This document shows positions 6,827 to 14,009 of a stretch of DNA of 19,529 nt, piece by piece. How positions within the stretch are numbered: position 1 is the first letter of the stretch; each line of letters opens with the position of its first letter. Made by a program: the position numbers and the translations under genes. The notes under the pieces are model-generated. The model was given only the letters and a program-made list of their open reading frames with translations, was not told the DNA's origin and did not search any database. This DNA comes from Pseudomonadota bacterium (GTDB lineage: Bacteria > Pseudomonadota > Gammaproteobacteria > Burkholderiales > Burkholderiaceae_B), in the NCBI GenBank assembly GCA_021793875.1, contig JAJYRX010000004.1:1-19529 (forward strand), in the 5' to 3' direction.

Positions 6827-8017
6827 ATGAGTCAAAGCTCCAAAAGGCATACAAACACATTTTTGCAACACGCCGCTATGGCCCCTTTCGATGAGGTAAC
6901 GGGTGCGGCTCCGGTGCCTTTACCGTCCATGCGTACAAGCACTGTGCGTTTTCGTAACCTTGAAGCTTTGGAAGGTGTAGCAGCACAAAAAAAAGAGGGC
7001 AAACGTATATTTACTTACGGTCGCTCTGGTATGGACACACATGGTGCCCTAGAAAGCATTTTTTGTGAGTTGGAGACTGCAAAATATGCTTATTTAGCTT
7101 CATCTGGAATGGCGGCAATCACGCTAGCATTTTTAAGTTTTCTTAAACAAGGAGATCACGTTATTGTTGCTGATTGCTCCTATGGTCCAGTGCGACGATT
7201 AGATGCTGCTGTTCTGAGCAGGTTTGGTATAAAGGTGTCGTACTGTCGAGCTGTTCCCGATGTTATAAAGCAAAACCTAACACCGCAAACCAGAATGTTA
7301 TATGTAGAGTCGCCGGGGTCTTTGTTACTAGAAATGCTCGATTTGCCGGCATTGGCACAATTTGCTACCGAGCATAACTTGATTATGGCCACTGACAATA
7401 CCTGGGGTCTTGGTTTTTATAATCCTTTAGAGCTAGGAGTAGATGTCTCTGTAGTGGCTGGCACCAAATATCTAAATGGTCATTCAGATCTCCTTCTTGG
7501 TGCTGTGATGGTAAATAATGATGAGTTGGCCGCACAACTAGATTCAACACACTATGCCCTTGGGTATTCTATAAGCGCAGATGATGCCTGGCTGGCTATA
7601 AGAGGCGCGCGTACATTGCCTTTAAGGTTGAGTCAAAGTGCTGAAAGCGGGCTTAAAGTTGCTAAATGGCTGCGTGAGAGTCCAATAGTAGACAAAATAT
7701 ATTACCCTGCCTTAGATTCAGACGACGGCCATTTGCTATGGAAGCGGGACTGTAAAGGTTCTAACGGTCTTATGTCTATACGTTTGAAAACAAGCCACAA
7801 AAATGCTCGTAACTTCGTTAATTCACTAAAGTTATTCGGTATAGGGTTTTCTTGGGGTGGTTTTGAAAGTCTTGTACAGCTTGTAGACAAAGCAGCTCTG
7901 GTGCCACACGAGTATTGGGGTAATTCTGATTACCCGTTGGTGCGCTTGTATGTAGGCCTGGAGCATGTCGATGATCTTATCGCCGACTTGCAGCAGGCCA
8001 TAACAACAATTTCTTAG
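6827..8017 (+). CDS. metC: Cystathionine beta-lyase (PLP-dependent)
   Basis: A 396-residue Cys/Met-metabolism PLP enzyme, the normal family length. Visible motifs are YGRSG (64-68), the phosphate-binding SSGMAA (92-97), ESPGS (161-165), the cofactor aspartate in TDNTWG (Asp190) and the Schiff-base lysine in AGTKYLNGHSD (Lys214). The TDNTWG form and the overall pattern fit cystathionine beta-lyase, which splits cystathionine to homocysteine, pyruvate and ammonia in methionine synthesis. Other members of the same fold (gamma-lyase, O-acetylhomoserine sulfhydrylase) are less likely. GAAGG lies nine bases before the ATG. Only 24 bases separate this start from that of the divergent exporter, so promoter elements must run into one or both genes. 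Its stop codon overlaps that of the TRAP binding protein. Confidence 0.9.
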   Translation: MSQSSKRHTNTFLQHAAMAPFDEVTGAAPVPLPSMRTSTVRFRNLEALEGVAAQKKEGKRIFTYGRSGMDTHGALESIFCELETAKYAYLASSGMAAITLAFLSFLKQGDHVIVADCSYGPVRRLDAAVLSRFGIKVSYCRAVPDVIKQNLTPQTRMLYVESPGSLLLEMLDLPALAQFATEHNLIMATDNTWGLGFYNPLELGVDVSVVAGTKYLNGHSDLLLGAVMVNNDELAAQLDSTHYALGYSISADDAWLAIRGARTLPLRLSQSAESGLKVAKWLRESPIVDKIYYPALDSDDGHLLWKRDCKGSNGLMSIRLKTSHKNARNFVNSLKLFGIGFSWGGFESLVQLVDKAALVPHEYWGNSDYPLVRLYVGLEHVDDLIADLQQAITTIS

Positions 8018-9039
8018 CGGTTTTCTATATCCTTTAATGCCTGATTAACTAAGTCTTCGCCAATAGTTTTTTTCCATTTGTCGGTTACTGACTTAGTTGC
8101 ATCAACAAAGGCTTGGTGCTGCTCGGGTGTAAGGCTGGTAACACTTACGCCGGCCTTCTCGAGCTCATCTAATAAAGAAGAGTCGTCTTCTGTAACACCT
8201 TGGCGGGCTATTTGTATTTGCTGTTTGGCAGCATCTTGAGCAGCTTTAGCCACTATTTCACGGTCTTCTTCAGTCCATGATTCCCATACCTGCTTGTTGA
8301 CTACGTAAATTAATGGGTCGGACATATAGTTCCATAAGGTTAGGTATTTCTGACCAACATCTTGTAGTTTTGAGCCAATGAATATTGATAGAGGGTTTTC
8401 TTGACCGTCTACTGCGCCTGTTGCCAGTGCGGGTTGTGCATCAGCCCAGCTCATTTGTGTAGGGTTTGCGCCTAGTGCTGTAAAGGTGTCTATAAATAGG
8501 GGTGAGCCAACTACGCGTAATTTAAGCCCTTTCAGATCTTCTGGGCTAGTTATTGTATGCTTAGAGTTACTTATTTGGCGATAGCCGTTTTCGCCCCAGG
8601 CAAGCGGCACTACTCCACCCTTTTCAATAAACTCGAACATTTGTTCACCAACCTTACCCTGTACTAAGGCATCTACAGCTTTAAAGTCGGGCATAAGGAA
8701 TGGTAGTGAGAAAAGGTTTAATTGCTTAATTTGCGGCGACCAATTAATAGTAGAGCCGACAGCCATATCTATAACACCCTGTCGTATAGCTGTGAACTCT
8801 CTGGTTTGATCACCTTGTACCAGCGATACGCCCGGATAGAGCTTAATATTAATGCGGCCATCTGTGCGCTCTCTAACCATATCGGCCCAAATTTCGGCGC
8901 CCTTACCCCACGGAAATGCAGTGCCTACTACTAATGAAAGCTTGTATTCAGACTTATAGTTAGCTGCCCAGGCGCTGGTTGCCATAGTAAAGGCTGCTAC
9001 TGTGCTAGCAGTTAATGCTAATAATTTGCGTAGTTTCAT
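8014..9039 (-). CDS. TRAP transporter substrate-binding protein (DctP family)
   Basis: A 341-residue periplasmic binding protein from the chosen start. The signal peptide MKLRKLLALTASTVAAF... ends in AWA, with cleavage after about residue 25. Family features follow: the early strand YKLSLVVGTAFPWGKGAEIW, then GRINIKLYPG, LPFLMPDF and the key DLKGLKLRVVGSPLF, whose arginine (Arg175) normally clamps a substrate carboxylate, and ATGAVDGQENP. The open frame extends upstream to 9156 inside the large-permease gene, but AGGAGA just before the ATG at 9039 and the signal peptide fix the start. It captures an organic acid and passes it to the permease pair encoded just upstream (17 bases away). The exact substrate cannot be read. 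Confidence 0.94.
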   Translation of the reverse strand: MKLRKLLALTASTVAAFTMATSAWAANYKSEYKLSLVVGTAFPWGKGAEIWADMVRERTDGRINIKLYPGVSLVQGDQTREFTAIRQGVIDMAVGSTINWSPQIKQLNLFSLPFLMPDFKAVDALVQGKVGEQMFEFIEKGGVVPLAWGENGYRQISNSKHTITSPEDLKGLKLRVVGSPLFIDTFTALGANPTQMSWADAQPALATGAVDGQENPLSIFIGSKLQDVGQKYLTLWNYMSDPLIYVVNKQVWESWTEEDREIVAKAAQDAAKQQIQIARQGVTEDDSSLLDELEKAGVSVTSLTPEQHQAFVDATKSVTDKWKKTIGEDLVNQALKDIENR

Positions 9040-9056
9040 AAAAGTCTCCTGTGTTG

Positions 9057-10355
9057 TTAGTATCCTAGATTTTTTGGTAGCCACAGAGCTAGCTGTGGGA
9101 AGATAATTATTAGCAGCAAAACTGCCAGCATGGATAATAGAAGGTACACAACCCACCTAACCGTACCTTCTATTGGAACGCCAGCCATTCGGCAAGAAAC
9201 CATTAGGTTTACTGCTAACGGTGGCGTGAACTGACCTATGGCCACCATAACGGTTAATATGACTCCAAACCATACGGGATCCCATCCATAGGCATTGGCT
9301 ATAGGCATTATTAGTGGAACTATTATTAGGAATATTGATATTCCATCAAGAAACATTCCTAAGGCTATTAGAAGTAGTACAAAAAGTAACAAAACAGCAT
9401 GTTCACTTAGTCCGGAATTTACCACCGCCTTGGTGAACGGGTCTATTACACTTAAGGTGGACAGGGCCCAAGCGAATATTCCGGCAAGAGTGACTATTAT
9501 CATGATTACAGCTGATAGCTCGGCCGCATCACGAAGTATTATGAATAGATCGCGTATTTTTATGGAACGATGTACTACCATGCCTACAAAAAGCCCATAG
9601 AAAACAGCTACAACAGCAGCTTCCGTTGGTGTAAAAAGGCCTATACGCATACCACCTAGAATAAGTACTGGTGCAGCTATTCCCCAAGCAGCTGAACGTA
9701 GTGAGCTCCAGAAAGGTGGTCGCTCTATATGACTTTCAGACGAACCCATGTTGTGTTTACGTGATAGCCACACAGAAGTTGCCATTAGACCTATTCCGGC
9801 TAGCAGACCTGGTACAAGCCCGGCCGCAAATAGTGCTGGAACAGAAGCTTGTGGCACCAGTACCGAATAAACTATGAATGCTATAGATGGTGGAATAAGT
9901 ATATCGGTGGAAGCTCCCGCGGCAATTACGCTGGCAGAAAATGTACCTGAATAACCGGCGCGATGCATTGCCTTAAGCATTACAGCACCAATAGCTGCTG
10001 CACATGCTGGGCCTGAACCAGATATACCACCGAGAAACATGGCAACAGCAATTGCCACTAATGGCAACATGCCAGGACCACGACCCACAACCGCTGTTGC
10101 AAACTGTACTAGTCTGGCAGCAACTCCAGAGCGCTCAAAAATAGTGCCTACCAGAACAAACATGGGAATTGCTAGCAGAGGATACTTAGCAAGTCCTGCA
10201 TAAAAACTTTGTGGAATTGCCATTAGACCAAACCATTGAGTATCAAGGTTTGATAAGACAATAGCTAGAGTTCCGGAAATTCCTAATGCCACTCCAACAG
10301 GGGTGCCAATTACCATTAGCAGCAGGAAGCTTACAAAAAGCGCTGCAGTAATCAT
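9057..10355 (-). CDS. TRAP transporter large permease subunit (DctM family)
   Basis: A 432-residue, highly hydrophobic protein with about 12 membrane segments, the standard DctM length. The N-terminal VIGTPVGVALGISG, the conserved FLGGISGSGPACAAAIGAVML and the PPSIAFIVYSVL stretch are family hallmarks, and FTPPLAVNLMVS lies near the end. It forms the sodium-driven channel part of a TRAP transporter with the small permease encoded before it. The ATG overlaps the small-permease stop codon by four bases (ATGA type), and the binding-protein gene follows. Confidence 0.95.
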   Translation of the reverse strand: MITAALFVSFLLLMVIGTPVGVALGISGTLAIVLSNLDTQWFGLMAIPQSFYAGLAKYPLLAIPMFVLVGTIFERSGVAARLVQFATAVVGRGPGMLPLVAIAVAMFLGGISGSGPACAAAIGAVMLKAMHRAGYSGTFSASVIAAGASTDILIPPSIAFIVYSVLVPQASVPALFAAGLVPGLLAGIGLMATSVWLSRKHNMGSSESHIERPPFWSSLRSAAWGIAAPVLILGGMRIGLFTPTEAAVVAVFYGLFVGMVVHRSIKIRDLFIILRDAAELSAVIMIIVTLAGIFAWALSTLSVIDPFTKAVVNSGLSEHAVLLLFVLLLIALGMFLDGISIFLIIVPLIMPIANAYGWDPVWFGVILTVMVAIGQFTPPLAVNLMVSCRMAGVPIEGTVRWVVYLLLSMLAVLLLIIIFPQLALWLPKNLGY

Positions 10356-10867
10356 GATATATCTCGTAGCTTACGCCAAAGAACACCGGCAACCCTTGCA
10401 ACAATAAGCATTGAAAATACAGGCATCCAGACTGAGTACCACCAGCTAGGTATTCCTATTGCTGGTGAGGTATCGCCCCAAGTGAAGTCGTCGTAAACCA
10501 TACGTACGGAAAGCACTGCAAGCAACAAAAAAAACATCAATACGGCAATATTTGCGGCAATTGCCATATAGCGCTGTTTTTTTGGAGAACCGCGATCAGC
10601 TAGGAACTCAATTCTTATGTGTTGATTACGTGCGTAAGCAGAGGCTGCCCCAGCCATAGTTAGGACAATTAAAAGAAACACAGATATTTCTTCTGTCCAG
10701 GCAAAAGAGTCGCTTGTTAGATAACGTACTACTACGTTTGCAAAAGTAATGCAGGCCAATAGCGATATTATTATTACCGACAACCAGTCTTCAAGCTTTA
10801 GACTAAGTAATACTTTCGGGTCGGTAGAGTTCTTTTCGTGAATTTCTGGTTCTGGCTGATGAGGCAT
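10352..10867 (-). CDS. TRAP transporter small permease subunit (DctQ family)
   Basis: A 171-residue protein with about four membrane helices (roughly 30-50, 65-85, 100-122, 140-160) and the DctQ hallmark SFAWTEEISVFLLI at about 55-68, followed by RNQHIRIEFL. It pairs with the large permease encoded directly after it. It is the first gene of the three-gene transporter unit, which runs small permease, large permease, binding protein. The ATG has no Shine-Dalgarno: the bases before it are one arm of an inverted repeat. The N-terminus before the first helix is long and polar (MPHQPEPEIHEKNST). Confidence 0.93.
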   Translation of the reverse strand: MPHQPEPEIHEKNSTDPKVLLSLKLEDWLSVIIISLLACITFANVVVRYLTSDSFAWTEEISVFLLIVLTMAGAASAYARNQHIRIEFLADRGSPKKQRYMAIAANIAVLMFFLLLAVLSVRMVYDDFTWGDTSPAIGIPSWWYSVWMPVFSMLIVARVAGVLWRKLRDIS

Positions 10868-10902
10868 GGGGATGTTATTTTTACATATTTGGTGACATCC
10901 CC
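10868..10902 (-). promoter_or_regulatory. Inverted repeat abutting the TRAP operon start codon
   Basis: On the minus strand GGGGATGT and ACATCCCC form a perfect 8-bp inverted repeat separated by 19 bases, and the second arm ends exactly at the ATG of the small-permease gene. It could be an operator for a dimeric repressor or an mRNA hairpin covering the initiation site, where no ribosome-binding sequence is visible. The repeat is seen directly; its role is unknown. The rest of the 82-base gap before dsbA shows AT-rich stretches but no convincing promoter. Confidence 0.5.
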
Positions 10903-10949
10903 AATACTAGCGCGTTACAGAAAAATATATAGCTCGTAGTTTCCCCAAC

Positions 10950-11591
10950 TTATGGCTGACCGCGTTCACGGGCTTTTTCTATTAGCTTATCTGCCTCTGT
11001 AATAGTAGCTTCGTAGCTGTTGGTCATACCAGGAGAAGTTACGTATTTTCCTCCTATGGCTAACGATGGTGTTGATTCTATATTGTAGTTTTTGACTAGT
11101 TCGTTGGCACGACTAACTCTTGACTGTATACCGAAGGAATTAAAAATATCAGAAAACACCTGGCGATCAAGACCTTGTTCCTCGGCCCATTCGATTATTT
11201 CATCAGCTTTATATAATGACTTACCTTCATTATGTAGTGCTTGAAACACTTTCGGATGTAGATCGAGGCGCTCAAGGTTGTCAAGAGTAAAGTACAACTT
11301 TTGGAGGTCAGTAAGGTTTGCGTTGAATGCAACCGGTACTCTCATGAGCGCAACGTCTTCGGGAATGGTTTTAGACCAATCGCTGATTAGCGGTTCCATG
11401 GCCTTGCAATGCGGGCATGTATAAGCAAAAAATTCTATAACCTCTACTTTGCCCACCGTTTCTGAAGGTTGGGTTTTATTTAGCTCTATATATGTTTTTC
11501 CTTCTTGGGATTGTGCTGTAGAGAGTATTAGCATTCCCATCATGGTTACCACTACCAAGAAGAACTGGCGTAATGAAGTAATACTTTTCAT
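10950..11591 (-). CDS. dsbA: Thiol:disulfide interchange protein DsbA
   Basis: A 213-residue periplasmic thioredoxin-fold oxidase. The signal peptide covers about 1-28 (hydrophobic core FFLVVVTMMGMLILS, likely cleavage after AQS). The active site FFAYTCPHCKAMEP puts the redox pair at Cys59 and Cys62 with the DsbA-type CPHC sequence, and the cis-proline is in ESTPSLAIGG (Pro175). It introduces disulfide bonds into exported proteins and would be re-oxidised by DsbB, which is not in this window. It is third in a tight minus-strand run after argS and a SPOR-domain gene, 21 bases after the latter, with GGGA before its ATG. The exported RHS protein nearby has only a few cysteines, so no client relation is implied. 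Confidence 0.94.
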   Translation of the reverse strand: MKSITSLRQFFLVVVTMMGMLILSTAQSQEGKTYIELNKTQPSETVGKVEVIEFFAYTCPHCKAMEPLISDWSKTIPEDVALMRVPVAFNANLTDLQKLYFTLDNLERLDLHPKVFQALHNEGKSLYKADEIIEWAEEQGLDRQVFSDIFNSFGIQSRVSRANELVKNYNIESTPSLAIGGKYVTSPGMTNSYEATITEADKLIEKARERGQP

Positions 11592-11612
11592 ATTTAATTT
11601 CCCTAAATATTT

Positions 11613-12284
11613 TTATGGACGCACTACAGTTGACTCGATTTTTTCAGAGCCAAGTGTAGAGCGTGCCTGATTCATTTCGTCTATGCCGGTAAATGGGCCA
11701 ACTCGTACGCGGTTTATTGTACCGCCGTCAATTTGTGCCTGGTGAACTTGAGCTGGGAGTCCAAGTAATAATATACGTGCTTTGACACTCTCGGCATCGG
11801 ATGCCGATCGGAATGCACCTGCTTGTAGGTAGTATCTAGTTTGTGTGCTAGTTGTTTGTCGTGCATCGGATTGTTTTGCAGAGTCTGTTACACCGGGAAC
11901 AATTACATCTTGTGTAGGACTGTCGGCCTTTTTCCTATCATCGGAAGATAGTGAAGAGATTAGATCACCTAAGGTGTCACCACTGCGTATGGAGTCTGGT
12001 TCTGGTGGGGCGCTTCCCTGTGTGGGCGGCGGCACACTATCTAGTTCATCTTTAGAGCTGCCTCGTCCAGATAGTGCCAGATTTGGATCTGGTGCGTTAC
12101 GCACGTCGGGTAATAGTGTTTTTGCAGGCTCTCTGCTGGCTTTATCCACGAATGGCATTGGTACCTGTGTAACAAAAAGAGCTACAGCTACCGCTGCGGC
12201 TAGGCCCAGAATAAGGCCTACCATTATGCCAAATAGGGTACTGCCACCAGATTTTGATGAGGGTTTTCTACGTTTTTTAGCCAT
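11613..12284 (-). CDS. Membrane-anchored SPOR-domain protein (FtsN-like layout)
   Basis: A 223-residue bitopic protein. It has a short basic cytoplasmic tail (MAKKRRKPSSKSGG), one membrane helix at about 17-40 (LFGIMVGLILGLAAAVAVAL), a low-complexity P/S/D-rich periplasmic linker (about 45-145) and a C-terminal SPOR domain from about 148 (RYYLQAGAFRSASDAESVKARI ... VRVGPFTG). SPOR domains bind denuded peptidoglycan at the division septum, so a role in cell division or envelope remodelling is likely. It resembles FtsN in layout but is shorter, and orthology to FtsN cannot be claimed. It starts three bases after the argS stop codon without a clear ribosome site, suggesting coupling to argS. Confidence 0.9.
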   Translation of the reverse strand: MAKKRRKPSSKSGGSTLFGIMVGLILGLAAAVAVALFVTQVPMPFVDKASREPAKTLLPDVRNAPDPNLALSGRGSSKDELDSVPPPTQGSAPPEPDSIRSGDTLGDLISSLSSDDRKKADSPTQDVIVPGVTDSAKQSDARQTTSTQTRYYLQAGAFRSASDAESVKARILLLGLPAQVHQAQIDGGTINRVRVGPFTGIDEMNQARSTLGSEKIESTVVRP

Positions 12285-12287
12285 AAG

Positions 12288-13973
12288 TTACATTTTATCG
12301 GGTGCAGAAACGCCTAATAGTGACAAACCGTTAGCAAGTACTTGTTTGGTTGCTTGAGCAAGCCTTAGGCGTGCAAGTTGGAGATTTTTGTCGCTAACAA
12401 GGAATCGTTCAGTGTTGTACCAGCTATGAAAGTCAGATGCGCAATCACGCAGCCAGAAAGCGAGTTGGTGCGGTGCTAACTCATTTGCAGCCTGCTCTAG
12501 TACAGATGGATATTCAGACAACCTGCGTAGCAAGTCAAATTCAGTATTGGCGACTAGAGGCGTAGTGCTTGCTTGTTGTATTTCATTGGATAGATCTTCA
12601 CATTGGTTTAGCACAGAACAAATACGAGCATGCGCATATTGTATGTAATAAACGGGGTTTTCTTCAGTTTGAGAAAGAGCCAGATCAATGTCAAATACAA
12701 ACTCGGAATCGGCCCTGCGCTGCGCCAAGAAAAACCTAACAGCGTCACGACCTACCCAGTCTATAAGATCACGCAGACTAACATAGCTACCAGCTCGTTT
12801 GGAGATTTTCACCTCCTTTCCTTCTCGCATTACCTTAACCATTTTATGGATTATGTACTGCGGGTAGCTGGTGGGTATGCCAATATTTAGGGCTTGTAGA
12901 CCTGCTTTAACCCTAGCTATAGTGCCGTGATGGTCACTGCCCTGAATGTTTATAGCCTGATGGAATCCACGTTCCCACTTAGTTACATGGTACGCAACGT
13001 CTGGGACAAAGTAAGTGTAACCCCCGTCAGTTTTGCGCATAACTCTGTCTTTGTCGTCGCCAGTTCCTAAGTCTGTAGTGCGTAACCAGAGAGCTCCTTC
13101 ATGTTCATAGGTGTGGCCAGAATTTATTAGGGCTTGAACCGTTTCATCAACTCGTCCAGTTGTGTATAGCGAGCTCTCAAGATAATAGTTATCGAATGTG
13201 AGGCCAAATGCTTTCAGGTCTAGGTCTTGCTCTTTGCGTAAATAAGCCACTGAGAATTGCCTTATGTTCTCAATGTCTTCTATATTGCCACTTGCTGTTA
13301 CAGGATCGCTATCGGATGCCTGTATTGTTTTTTTCTTAAGGAAGTCGGCGGCTATATCTTTGATATATTCACCGCGGTACCCATCGACGGGGAACTCGGG
13401 GTGATCTGGGTCTATGTTGCGAGCTCTAGCTTGAACGCTTGCGGCAAGGTTATCAATTTGGTTGCCAGCGTCGTTGTAATAGAATTCGCTTACTACTTCA
13501 AAACCCTGGGTAGCAAATATACGACATAGCGAGTCACCAAGGGCTGCTTGACGGGCATGACCTACATGAAGAGGACCGGTAGGGTTAGCAGACACAAACT
13601 CAACCATAACTTTGTGCTCGCCTTGAGGCTTGTGTCCGAAGATATTGCCATACTTGCTGATTTCATTAAGCACTTCACGCTTGGCTTCAGATGTAAGATA
13701 AAAATTTATAAACCCTGGCCCGGCCACTTCCATTTTTTGTATAAGGCTTGATGTTTCAGGGTTTTTTTCTAGTAGATTAGTTATTTGCTCGGCAAGAGCA
13801 CGCGGGTTCTGCTTGGCTACGCGTGCAAGCTGCATTGCTATATTGCTTGCTATGTCACCGTGAGCCGCAACTTTAGGGCGCTCTAGTGTAACGTTGAACG
13901 TGGTTTCAGGAAGCATGTGTTGCAGTGCTTCGGATATTAAAGATATAAGCTTTTGTTGTTGCTCTAACAGCAT
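12288..13973 (-). CDS. argS: Arginyl-tRNA synthetase
   Basis: A 561-residue class I synthetase of normal length. The N-terminal Arg-tRNA-synthetase domain (about 1-100) contains ERPKVAAHGDIASNIAMQLA. The HIGH motif appears as PTGPLHVGHARQAALGD (HVGH at 136-139), and the KMSKS-equivalent is KISKRAGS (389-393). The DALR anticodon-binding domain covers about 440-561. It charges tRNA-Arg. The ERPKVAAHGD sequence type is one I associate with betaproteobacteria. It leads the argS / SPOR / dsbA run. No good Shine-Dalgarno is visible before the ATG at 13973; a 16-base palindrome lies there instead. Confidence 0.98.
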   Translation of the reverse strand: MLLEQQQKLISLISEALQHMLPETTFNVTLERPKVAAHGDIASNIAMQLARVAKQNPRALAEQITNLLEKNPETSSLIQKMEVAGPGFINFYLTSEAKREVLNEISKYGNIFGHKPQGEHKVMVEFVSANPTGPLHVGHARQAALGDSLCRIFATQGFEVVSEFYYNDAGNQIDNLAASVQARARNIDPDHPEFPVDGYRGEYIKDIAADFLKKKTIQASDSDPVTASGNIEDIENIRQFSVAYLRKEQDLDLKAFGLTFDNYYLESSLYTTGRVDETVQALINSGHTYEHEGALWLRTTDLGTGDDKDRVMRKTDGGYTYFVPDVAYHVTKWERGFHQAINIQGSDHHGTIARVKAGLQALNIGIPTSYPQYIIHKMVKVMREGKEVKISKRAGSYVSLRDLIDWVGRDAVRFFLAQRRADSEFVFDIDLALSQTEENPVYYIQYAHARICSVLNQCEDLSNEIQQASTTPLVANTEFDLLRRLSEYPSVLEQAANELAPHQLAFWLRDCASDFHSWYNTERFLVSDKNLQLARLRLAQATKQVLANGLSLLGVSAPDKM

Positions 13974-13975
13974 AA

Positions 13976-13991
13976 ATTAATTGGAATTAAT
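13976..13991. repeat. 16-base AT-rich palindrome upstream of argS
   Basis: ATTAATT-GG-AATTAAT is a perfect inverted repeat two bases before the argS start codon. A TTGACC about 35 bases upstream of the ATG could be a -35 box, with the palindrome overlapping the expected -10 region. It may be an operator or a chance AT-rich palindrome. Confidence 0.35.
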
Positions 13992-14009
13992 ACTAAAAGG
14001 TCAATCATA

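Noticed and set aside
9040..9156. 39-residue upstream extension of the TRAP binding protein
   Set aside because: It would run deep into the large-permease gene and bury the signal peptide; a clear AGGAGA lies before the ATG at 9039.
11845..12357. 170-codon plus-strand open frame opposite the SPOR-domain gene
   Set aside because: It mirrors the low-complexity linker of the SPOR protein and the argS 3' end; the encoded sequence is S/G/P-rich with no family pattern.
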